Source of the DNA: Planctomycetaceae bacterium UBA6163
GTDB lineage: Bacteria > Planctomycetota > Planctomycetia > Pirellulales > Pirellulaceae
DNA length: 6,842 bases
Direction: 5' to 3'
Assembly: GCA_002428205.1 (NCBI GenBank)
Contig: DIUH01000085.1
Location: forward strand, 1 to 6,842
A program made the translations under genes and the position numbers. Of this stretch, positions 1 to 4,918 are shown in pieces (positions within the stretch are counted from its first letter, which is position 1; each line of letters starts with the position of its first letter). The notes under the pieces were generated by a model. That model searched no databases. It was not told the DNA's origin and saw only the letters and a list, made by a program, of their open reading frames with translations.

Positions 1-2
1 CG

Positions 3-134
3 TATCGCGAACTCGTGCCGAGTAAAAAAGCTGGTGGACGCGGAGCCGGTTACGGATGCCATGTGCGTATTCGAATGGTTAACAAGAACAAAGGAAGGAC
101 AACCAGGCGGGTGAAACCCTACGGGGTCGGATAA
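3..134 (+). pseudogene. Short basic open frame, possible gene tail or repeat-borne spurious ORF
   Basis: A frame is open from the window edge to TAA at 132-134 and reads as a Lys/Arg/Gly-rich peptide with the segments VRIRMVNKNKG and RRVKPYGVG. The only ATG in it is at 75, which would give 19 codons. It may be the end of a gene entering from the left, a fragment, or a chance frame inside a repeat. I do not recognise a family. Codon use is not clearly that of the downstream genes, so coding status is doubtful. Confidence 0.15.
46..61 (+). repeat. Dispersed repeat copy 1 (CCGGTTACGGATGCCA)
   Basis: This 16-base element matches 230-245 at 15 of 16 positions, in direct orientation about 184 bases apart. 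It ends just before a GTGCG string at 63-67. Such a match inside 700 bases of noncoding DNA is unlikely by chance and suggests duplicated or interspersed repeat material. Confidence 0.45.
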
Positions 135-229
135 CCGAGAATCGACTCGTGGGGCAACGAATCGTACCACGGCGCGTTAGTGTAATTTTAACGTCGGTCG
201 CCGAATACCCGCTTAGCGTCAAATCCGAA

Positions 230-251
230 CCGGTTGCGGATGCCACAACCG
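230..251 (+). repeat. Dispersed repeat copy 2, inside a small hairpin
   Basis: Bases 230-245 repeat 46-61 with a single A to G change. Here the element also forms a hairpin: CGGTTG at 231-236 pairs with CAACCG at 246-251 around a 9-base loop. The first copy lacks the right arm, so the two copies have diverged outside the shared core. Confidence 0.45.
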
Positions 252-310
252 ACCTACGTCAAGCGTCAGCCAAAAACGGCCTTCTGGTCTAGCGCATCAA
301 ACCGATCGCG

Positions 311-331
311 ACGCTTTGGGGGCGAGCCCGA
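311..331 (+). repeat. GGGGCGAGCCCGA repeat, copy 1
   Basis: Bases 319-331 match 442-454 exactly over 13 bases. The similarity extends to the left, since both copies begin ACGC followed by a T-containing stretch and a G-run. This copy has lost the paired left arm seen in copy 2, so it does not form the UUCG hairpin. Confidence 0.5.
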
Positions 332-361
332 ATGGCGTGGACTGAAGGTAAATTTGTAGCA

Positions 362-378
362 GAAGTCGGGTAGACTTC
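362..378 (+). repeat. Small hairpin GAAGTC/GACTTC
   Basis: A perfect 6-bp stem (362-367 with 373-378) closes a 5-base loop, GGGTA. It is not followed by a T-run, so it is not a simple terminator. The right flank TTCCG is shared with the next hairpin at 399-419, which suggests two diverged copies of one hairpin repeat placed in tandem. Confidence 0.45.
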
Positions 379-398
379 CGGTGATTTGCCAAGAAAAC

Positions 399-419
399 CG
401 AAACTCTTGGCGAGTTCCG
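399..419 (+). repeat. Small hairpin CGAAACTC/GAGTTCCG
   Basis: Seven of eight positions pair (399-406 with 412-419) around the 5-base loop TTGGC; the single mismatch is A401 against C417. Loop size and right-arm sequence resemble the hairpin at 362-378. In addition, 356-360 (GTAGC) can pair with 419-423 (GCTAC), enclosing both hairpins in a larger fold. The arrangement fits a degenerate interspersed hairpin family. Confidence 0.45.
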
Positions 420-432
420 CTACGCTAAGTTC

Positions 433-454
433 ACGCCCTTCGGGGCGAGCCCGA
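433..454 (+). repeat. UUCG-tetraloop hairpin within repeat copy 2
   Basis: CGCCC at 434-438 pairs perfectly with GGGCG at 443-447 across a TTCG loop. In RNA this is the very stable C(UUCG)G tetraloop. The right arm is part of GGGGCGAGCCCGA, the 13-base repeat also found at 319-331. No T-run follows, so a structural or repeat-derived role is more likely than intrinsic termination. Confidence 0.5.
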
Positions 455-642
455 GCGTCGCGGCGCGAAGTTGGCTTTGGTGTGCTAACGCCGGTGCGGA
501 AAAAGTCGCCGATATTTCTTCTCTTTACCTAAAGTGTCAATTGCCGTTACGATCGGGGGTTAAGGCATCGGGTAGGTTGAACCGGACGATCGACGCGGCT
601 TCGCGGGACTCGGTCGAAAGCATTCGGACAGCGCTGCCAAAA

Positions 643-688
643 GGGAGGGGTCGTTGATGTGAAGTGCTGCGATTGTGGCCGCATTTGA
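643..688 (+). other. Isolated ribosome binding site with minimal ORF (AUG-UGA or 9-codon GUG peptide)
   Basis: GGGAGGGG at 643-650 is among the strongest Shine-Dalgarno-like sequences in the window, yet no long gene follows it. Six bases later is ATG at 657, immediately followed by TGA at 660. Overlapping it, GTG at 659 opens a 9-codon frame reading MKCCDCGRI and ending at TGA 686-688. Either could be a regulatory leader ORF for the gene at 729, about 40 bases downstream. Three Cys codons in nine is notable but may be chance. No experimental or family support is visible. Confidence 0.2.
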
Positions 689-714
689 CGTTTACGAATG
701 ACGAATTGTACGCT
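685..714 (+). promoter_or_regulatory. Candidate sigma70-like promoter (weak)
   Basis: TTGACG at 685-690 matches the -35 consensus at five of six bases and is followed after 18 bases by TACGCT at 709-714, which keeps the T, A and final T of a -10 box. Transcription would start near 721, inside or just after the AAGGA ribosome binding site of the next gene, leaving an almost leaderless message. That conflict makes the call doubtful. Confidence 0.2.
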
Positions 715-728
715 TGAAGGATGGATCC

Positions 729-2576
729 ATGGGCGCCGCACCATTGCTAATCATGCTCGCCGCTGTAGGAGTCGATTACGGCTGGCAGCCCGATGGAACG
801 ACTTCGCCGCGAGGTGACAACGTCGAATACATCATCCAAATTCTGCCCGACCAGCTCGATCAAATCAAAAGCATTGGCGAAATCACCAGCGCCATCGATC
901 CGGAAATCCAAGGCCGAATTTCGAAAGTGGTTGTTCGCGTTGGGACTGAAAAATTGCCTCGCGATGCCGGTCGTGCGGCATCCGTTGCCGCTGTTTCGCG
1001 TTCGAATGAACGCGACGGTGACGATGCGTTGATTCCGATCCCTGAGATCAACGACAACCAAAACGCGTTCGCTCAATCACGCGTCGATCAAGGCGACTCG
1101 CCCGGCAGCGAAGCGTTGATGAAACCCGATCCGCAATCCGGCGGCTTTGCGTTGCCCGATTCGCTGGCCAATCCGGTCCGTACCAATCCAGCGGTCTCAA
1201 CCGACCCTGCCGCCAATCGAGACAATCAGTGGAGTGATATTGGCGGTCGATCGGCCGCTGCTGGTACTGGTGTCGGCACGTCCGCTGTCACGGCAAGCAC
1301 GGCGGCTCGCGGCCCATCGACCGATCCGGTCGATCCCACGGCACGCTCAACCGCTTGGCCAGCCACGGCCAATCCAACGTCTGCGACAGCGGCTGGTTCG
1401 ACGGCATCGATGACTAGCGCACCCAACCCCGCGGCCACGATGCCACAAACCGCGATGCCGCAAACATCGGGCACACGACGACCAACCGATCCGAGCGATC
1501 CGAACTGGAGCGGTTATGGAACGACGCCAACCTTTGGCAGCTTGCCAGCAGGAATGAACACAGGAATGAATACGGGCCAAGCGAGCAGCCAGAACGGCGG
1601 TCTTGCCGGCGGCACGGCGGCCAACTCGTCCACGATCGGATTCCCGCAGGCGATGCCAACAGCCGCTGATTTGTCTCGCCAAGCGACCGATTTGCAACGA
1701 AACGCCGCCGGCCAAGTCGGCTCGGCGATCGGCGCGACGCAAACCTTCTCACGCGACGCCGCGGGCAACCTGCTCGATCCACTCGGTCGGCCGATCGACA
1801 GTTCGGGGCGTTTGATCGATCCCGAGTCGGGCAATTTTGTCGATGGGGCCGGAAACTGGATCGATGAATACGGTCGCAAAATCGATCGGTTCGGTCGGCC
1901 ACTGCCCGCCGAGTCGGCAACGATGGCTCAAGGCACCTCCGCCACTTTGCAGCCGCCAGCGTTTGCGTCGCAGCGAAACGATGGCACGTTTTATAATCAA
2001 GCCAACACGAGCTTTCCGCAGTCGGTCCAAAATACCGCACAAAACCCAACTTGGAACCAAACGGCAGCACAGAACGGCATGCAAAACGCCCCGCTGCAAC
2101 AAGGCCAAGGCGCATTGCTGAACACACCCTTTCCGAATCAACAATTCGCCAATCAGCAATTCGCCAATCAGCAAAACGGTTTTGTTCAAAGCGGTTTTCC
2201 GGCGAACTCCAATACAGCCGATCCGCGTTTATGGCGACAGAACGACCCGAATTATGTTCGCGGTACAGCGGGTTTCGATGAAGACAATTTGCGCAGCGCC
2301 AGCGATTCGCGATTGGCGTCGAACAGTCGCACGACCAGCGAATCGCGAGCAGAAGAGTTGGAACTGGCCCGGCAAGCGGCGATTGCACGACAAGCCGCAG
2401 CGACGCCGACGAAAACCCGCAGCGTCGCCGCTCAGCCGTTCTTCGTTTTTGTGCTGTTGATCTCGTTGGTCGGAAACGCGTATCTGATATTTGAGACCAG
2501 CAATCTGAGGCGAAAGTTTCGCAACATGATTGCCAACGTGCGAGCGACCAAGATCTCTGCCCAGCCGGCCAACTGA
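729..2576 (+). CDS. Low-complexity membrane-anchored protein of unknown function
   Basis: About 615 aa, function unknown. I chose ATG 729 because AAGGA (717-721) lies 7 bases upstream; an in-frame TTG at 714 would add five residues but has no ribosome binding site. The first 80 residues are ordered: a short hydrophobic start, then VDYGWQPDG, EYIIQILPDQLD and a VVVRVGTEKLPRD segment. From memory, this block recurs at the N-terminus of planctomycete proteins. Residues of roughly 90-340 are Ala/Thr/Pro/Ser-rich and probably disordered. Seven GxxxDxx-type heptads lie at about 346-395, then an Asn/Gln-rich stretch containing NQQFA repeats. A charged helix (EELELARQAAIARQ) precedes one transmembrane segment at about 570-588 (FFVFVLLISLVGNAYLIF), followed by a basic tail (LRRKFR). 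The basic tail suggests a cytoplasmic C-terminus. Whether the weak N-terminal hydrophobic stretch is a signal peptide is unclear. The next gene starts 37 bases downstream and is probably co-transcribed. Confidence 0.85.
   Translation: MGAAPLLIMLAAVGVDYGWQPDGTTSPRGDNVEYIIQILPDQLDQIKSIGEITSAIDPEIQGRISKVVVRVGTEKLPRDAGRAASVAAVSRSNERDGDDALIPIPEINDNQNAFAQSRVDQGDSPGSEALMKPDPQSGGFALPDSLANPVRTNPAVSTDPAANRDNQWSDIGGRSAAAGTGVGTSAVTASTAARGPSTDPVDPTARSTAWPATANPTSATAAGSTASMTSAPNPAATMPQTAMPQTSGTRRPTDPSDPNWSGYGTTPTFGSLPAGMNTGMNTGQASSQNGGLAGGTAANSSTIGFPQAMPTAADLSRQATDLQRNAAGQVGSAIGATQTFSRDAAGNLLDPLGRPIDSSGRLIDPESGNFVDGAGNWIDEYGRKIDRFGRPLPAESATMAQGTSATLQPPAFASQRNDGTFYNQANTSFPQSVQNTAQNPTWNQTAAQNGMQNAPLQQGQGALLNTPFPNQQFANQQFANQQNGFVQSGFPANSNTADPRLWRQNDPNYVRGTAGFDEDNLRSASDSRLASNSRTTSESRAEELELARQAAIARQAAATPTKTRSVAAQPFFVFVLLISLVGNAYLIFETSNLRRKFRNMIANVRATKISAQPAN
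1440..1469 (+). repeat. In-frame 15-base tandem repeat (MPQTA/MPQTS)
   Basis: Two adjacent 15-base units, 1440-1454 and 1455-1469, encode MPQTA then MPQTS. They differ at three bases. The repeat lies in the disordered Ala/Thr/Pro region of the gene, where slippage expansion would be tolerated. Confidence 0.5.
1551..1574 (+). repeat. In-frame 12-base tandem repeat (GMNT x2)
   Basis: GGAATGAACACA (1551-1562) and GGAATGAATACG (1563-1574) match at 10 of 12 bases and encode GMNT twice. Like the other short duplications in this gene it preserves the frame, consistent with low constraint on linker length. Confidence 0.5.
1764..1913 (+). repeat. Seven heptad-like repeats, consensus G-[NR]-x-[LIV]-D-x-x
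   Basis: Seven consecutive units of seven residues (one of eight) begin GN or GR and mostly carry a hydrophobic residue then Asp at positions 4 and 5: GNLLDPL, GRPIDSS, GRLIDPES, GNFVDGA, GNWIDEY, GRKIDRF, GRPLPAE. The last unit has lost the Asp. The DNA units are diverged, so this is an old and selected repeat rather than recent slippage. The pattern resembles the DxxGxxxD spacing of some extracellular beta or calcium-binding repeats, but no exact family match is claimed. Confidence 0.7.
2136..2174 (+). repeat. In-frame 15-base tandem repeat (NQQFA x2.6)
   Basis: AATCAACAATTCGCC (2136-2150) and AATCAGCAATTCGCC (2151-2165) differ at one base and are followed by a partial third unit, AATCAGCAA (2166-2174). 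They encode NQQFANQQFANQQ. The near identity indicates a recent expansion in the Asn/Gln-rich part of the protein. Confidence 0.7.
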
Positions 2577-2613
2577 CACGACTGAGCCTATTCCGGCTGG
2601 CATCCACCCTGTC

Positions 2614-4764
2614 ATGAAACAGACTGCACGCATCTATCGTCAACCTCTGTCATCGCGACGCGTTGCCTTGTGTCTGACCGCCTTGTGTCTGACCGTCAAT
2701 CCGTTTGTAACTTCGGTTGTTACTTGCGGTGTCGCGATCATCGTCTGGTCGTCAGCACTCGGGCATCGCGTATCGGCGATGCAAGCCGCCTCGCCTCAAG
2801 GTTCCACGGTCGCGCCCGAGACGGCACCCATTAACGAAACCGCAGCAACTCATGCCGCTGGTCTGCTGGCCCAACCACGGCCCGCTGGTGACATTCCACA
2901 TGCCAATCTGCTAGTGCAAACGGCCCGCATGGCCGGTCGTGATGGCGACATAGAGACCGCGCTGCGACTGCTCAATGCCGCTCTGGATCATTACCTGGCC
3001 GACTCATCGGCGGATCACCATCAATCGATATTCACGGTGCGAACCGGGATCGTGTCGGCGGCTTGGCAGTTGAAAGATTATCCCTTGGTTGTTGCGCAGA
3101 GCGAATTGCTCTTAAAGATGCCTGCACTGGGCGACGATTCAAACGCAAGAATCGGCGTCATGCAGATGTTGGCCAAATCGTTAAGCTTGCTCGGACGCCA
3201 CAGCGAATCGCTCACCATGACTCGCCAGTTGGCCGGCGCATCAGATGTCGCTCGATCGCTTGCCGCAGAACACTCGCTAGTGATTGGTGCTGCGGCGCTG
3301 CGCGGTGGGCAACCGCAGGTGGCGGCTGAGGCTTACCAACTGTACTTGAAAGAAATGCCTGGCGGATCGCGAATCGCCGATGCCGAATTAGGGATCGCTT
3401 GGGCCGCGGTGTCCGGTGGCCAATCGCCCCAGCAAGCTGATCGGCTGTTGTCAGGTTTTATTTCCAGCCACCCCAAACACCGCGATGTGCCGCACGCGAT
3501 TGTCGCCCGAGCCGGTGTGCTGGACCGTTTGGGGCAATCCGACACAGCGACTCAGTTGCGGTTGGCGGTTCTGGACGATTACCCCGATTCGGTCGCCGCG
3601 ACCCAAACGCTGGACGATTTGGTTTTGGCAATGGCCGCGCCGTGGCCCGCATCGGTTCGTTCGCGGTGGCAAGGGCGACTGGATGCGGTCACGCGAAAAT
3701 CACCACAGATTTCTGCGGCGATTTATGAAAGCTTGTTGGCCGGTTCGCTCGCATCGAGCGACGATCCGTTGTGGCGATCCGCCGTCGCGGCACTGGTGAA
3801 GTCAGACCTGGACGGGAAGTTGACCAGTGAAGTGCTCGACCGATTGGCGGCACCCGCCAGCGGTGATCGGGCTGAAGCGACGGGCAATCGGTTGCATGTT
3901 GCAGAACATTTGGCGATCGACTTGCTGGGCCGATTGATCGATTCGGCAACCGCGACCGGCGTGTCTGAAGAGGCTGATGCGGCGGATGCGACTGGCCGCC
4001 TGGCTCAATCAGTTCCTGCCCAATCGCTTCCGGCCGCGTGTGAATCGGCGTGCCGTTGGGTGGGGTCAAGCGGCCGCTGGACGATGCTGGCGATGGTGGC
4101 AACGGACTTAGCGGTTCCTGATCGCAGTGACGATTTGACGATGCGGCGTGGCGTGGCGATCGATCGCATGGTGGCCGAATCGCTGATGCAAACTCAACGT
4201 GCCAGCGAGGCGTTGCCATGGTGGTTGGCGATACTGGATGCTTGGCAATGCGATGATTTTCCGACGCTGATCCGAGCCGCCGAGACAGCCGTTGCGTTCG
4301 GCTCGATCGACGTCGCCAGTGGCCGTTTGGAAGCGGCAAAAGCGGCCGCAGCGGGCGACGAGTTTAAGGTTTCATTGACGCGAATGTTGGAAGCCGAATT
4401 GGCGATCCGCCGGGCAAGGCTTGACGAAGCTCGCGACCTGTTGGCGGTGATCGTGCGAGCGACCGAGACGACGGCCGAGCTGCGACCGAGGGCTCAGTGG
4501 TTGATCGGCGAGACTTATTTTTTACAGCAAAAGTATGCCGAAGCGATCGATGCGTATCGTCGGGTCGACACGTTGGACGCCACTGGCCAGTGGGCGGCCC
4601 TTGCGCTGCTGCAGGCCGGCAAGTCGTTTGAAAAATTGGCGCGGCCACGTGAGGCGGCGACTTGCTATACCGCACTGCTGACTCGGTTTGCCGACTTGCC
4701 ACATGCCAATCACGCCCGCACGCGGTTGGCTCAAATCAGTGGTGAACCGGTGCTGCGGCGCTGA
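2614..4764 (+). CDS. Exported or membrane-anchored TPR-repeat protein
   Basis: About 716 aa. ATG 2614 is preferred: it gives a basic N-terminus followed by a long hydrophobic stretch. The frame is open back to TTG 2530, but that start would overlap the previous gene by 47 bases and place 28 hydrophilic residues ahead of the signal. No strong ribosome binding site precedes 2614, so translation may be coupled to gene 1. Residues 17-50 (VALCLTALCLT to VAIIVWSSALG) form a signal peptide or anchor, with possible cleavage after VSA at 53-55. The rest is helical and Ala/Leu-rich with TPR-like units: about 97-128 (ARMAGRDGDIETALRLL), about 237-340 (AYQLYLKEMPGG, LDRLGQSDTATQLRLAVLDD), and clearest at 627-700 (IGETYFLQQKYAEAIDAYRR; KSFEKLARPREAATCY). 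The C-terminal pair resembles TPRs of the YbgF/BamD type, which are protein-interaction scaffolds in the periplasm. No catalytic motif is visible. The gene ends 12 bases before a strong terminator. Confidence 0.85.
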   Translation: MKQTARIYRQPLSSRRVALCLTALCLTVNPFVTSVVTCGVAIIVWSSALGHRVSAMQAASPQGSTVAPETAPINETAATHAAGLLAQPRPAGDIPHANLLVQTARMAGRDGDIETALRLLNAALDHYLADSSADHHQSIFTVRTGIVSAAWQLKDYPLVVAQSELLLKMPALGDDSNARIGVMQMLAKSLSLLGRHSESLTMTRQLAGASDVARSLAAEHSLVIGAAALRGGQPQVAAEAYQLYLKEMPGGSRIADAELGIAWAAVSGGQSPQQADRLLSGFISSHPKHRDVPHAIVARAGVLDRLGQSDTATQLRLAVLDDYPDSVAATQTLDDLVLAMAAPWPASVRSRWQGRLDAVTRKSPQISAAIYESLLAGSLASSDDPLWRSAVAALVKSDLDGKLTSEVLDRLAAPASGDRAEATGNRLHVAEHLAIDLLGRLIDSATATGVSEEADAADATGRLAQSVPAQSLPAACESACRWVGSSGRWTMLAMVATDLAVPDRSDDLTMRRGVAIDRMVAESLMQTQRASEALPWWLAILDAWQCDDFPTLIRAAETAVAFGSIDVASGRLEAAKAAAAGDEFKVSLTRMLEAELAIRRARLDEARDLLAVIVRATETTAELRPRAQWLIGETYFLQQKYAEAIDAYRRVDTLDATGQWAALALLQAGKSFEKLARPREAATCYTALLTRFADLPHANHARTRLAQISGEPVLRR
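2665..2694 (+). repeat. Perfect 15-base tandem duplication in the signal/anchor segment
   Basis: GCCTTGTGTCTGACC occurs twice without a mismatch (2665-2679, 2680-2694) and encodes ALCLT-ALCLT at residues 18-27. It lengthens the hydrophobic stretch by five residues. Perfect identity points to a recent slippage duplication. Confidence 0.75.
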
Positions 4765-4776
4765 GCTGGAAATAAG

Positions 4777-4844
4777 TGTCCGGTACCTTTTGTGCGAAGC
4801 ACCCCAAGGGCGAGTTCCTCGCAAAAGGTACCGGACAATTTTTT
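4777..4844 (+). terminator. Strong intrinsic terminator that can fold as a three-way junction
   Basis: TGTCCGGTACCTTTTG at 4777-4792 pairs perfectly with 4822-4837, and six T residues follow at 4839-4844, the classic arrangement of a Rho-independent terminator for the gene ending at 4764. The 29 or so bases between the arms are themselves structured: GTGC-GAA-GCAC (4792-4802) and GCGAG-TTC-CTCGC (4810-4822) form two small hairpins, which with a 15-bp outer stem (4777-4791 with 4823-4837) makes a T-shaped fold. The T-run is on the + side only, so termination should be unidirectional. The internal hairpins and the GGTACC palindromes suggest origin from a repetitive palindrome. Confidence 0.85.
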
Positions 4845-4861
4845 CCCAGTAGGTTCCTTCG

Positions 4862-4918
4862 GTATTTTTCGCTGGTGTTCGATCGGAGTGAGAGCGTATG
4901 TCGCTGAGTATTTTTCGC
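4862..4918 (+). repeat. 11-base direct repeat flanking the acyltransferase start codon
   Basis: GTATTTTTCGC occurs at 4862-4872 and again at 4908-4918, 46 bases apart. The first lies in the leader and the second within codons 4 to 7 of the gene that starts at 4898. The spacing is compatible with a binding site pair, but the sequence is simple and T-rich, so chance cannot be excluded. Confidence 0.3.

Larger units (their letters stand above)
1..728. other. Intergenic region with degenerate repeats, no convincing gene
   Basis: No reading frame of plausible composition and length fills this stretch on either strand. The minus-strand frame at 547-744 is Arg/Pro/Ser-rich and has no family resemblance. 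What is visible is structure: a repeated CCGGTT-CGGATGCCA element, two copies of GGGGCGAGCCCGA, three small hairpins at 362-447, and an isolated purine-rich ribosome binding site at 643-650. Long intergenic stretches with decayed hairpin repeats are typical, in my recollection, of Rhodopirellula-type genomes. The region could include the leader and promoter of the gene starting at 729. Confidence 0.6.

Noticed and set aside
63..180. Possible group II intron 5' end (GTGCG at 63, GGGTGAAACCC at 109-119)
   Set aside because: No domain V hairpin, no reverse transcriptase and no 3' boundary are visible downstream. A few matching bases are not enough. A covariance-model scan would settle it.
129..180. 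Integron attC-like site (GGATAAC ... GTTAGTG)
   Set aside because: The outer boxes do not fit RYYYAAC/GTTRRRY and are complementary over only four bases; no integrase or cassette gene is present.
525..553. Promoter candidate TTACCT-17 bp-TACGAT
   Set aside because: The -10 is fair (4/6) but the -35 matches only three positions, and no conserved spacing partner is evident.
547..744. 65-codon minus-strand frame in the leader
   Set aside because: Composition is Arg/Pro/Ser-heavy without motif, and it overlaps the start of gene 1.
2530..2613. TTG 2530 as start of the TPR protein
   Set aside because: It would overlap gene 1 by 47 bases, has no good ribosome binding site, and would put a polar 28-residue stretch before the signal segment.
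1414..2643. 409-codon open frame on the minus strand, opposite gene 1
   Set aside because: Its translation is Arg/Ser/Cys/Trp-rich with no fold-like pattern, and it lies opposite a gene with clear domains and a good start. It is a by-product of codon bias in the true gene.
2653..2673. Twin-arginine (Tat) signal in the TPR protein (SRRVAL)
   Set aside because: The motif lacks the usual Phe and the hydrophobic stretch is long and strongly hydrophobic, which fits a Sec signal or anchor better.
3689..4339. 216-codon minus-strand frame opposite the TPR gene
   Set aside because: Pro/Arg/Ser-rich translation and no ribosome binding site noted; the TPR frame on the other strand explains the sequence.
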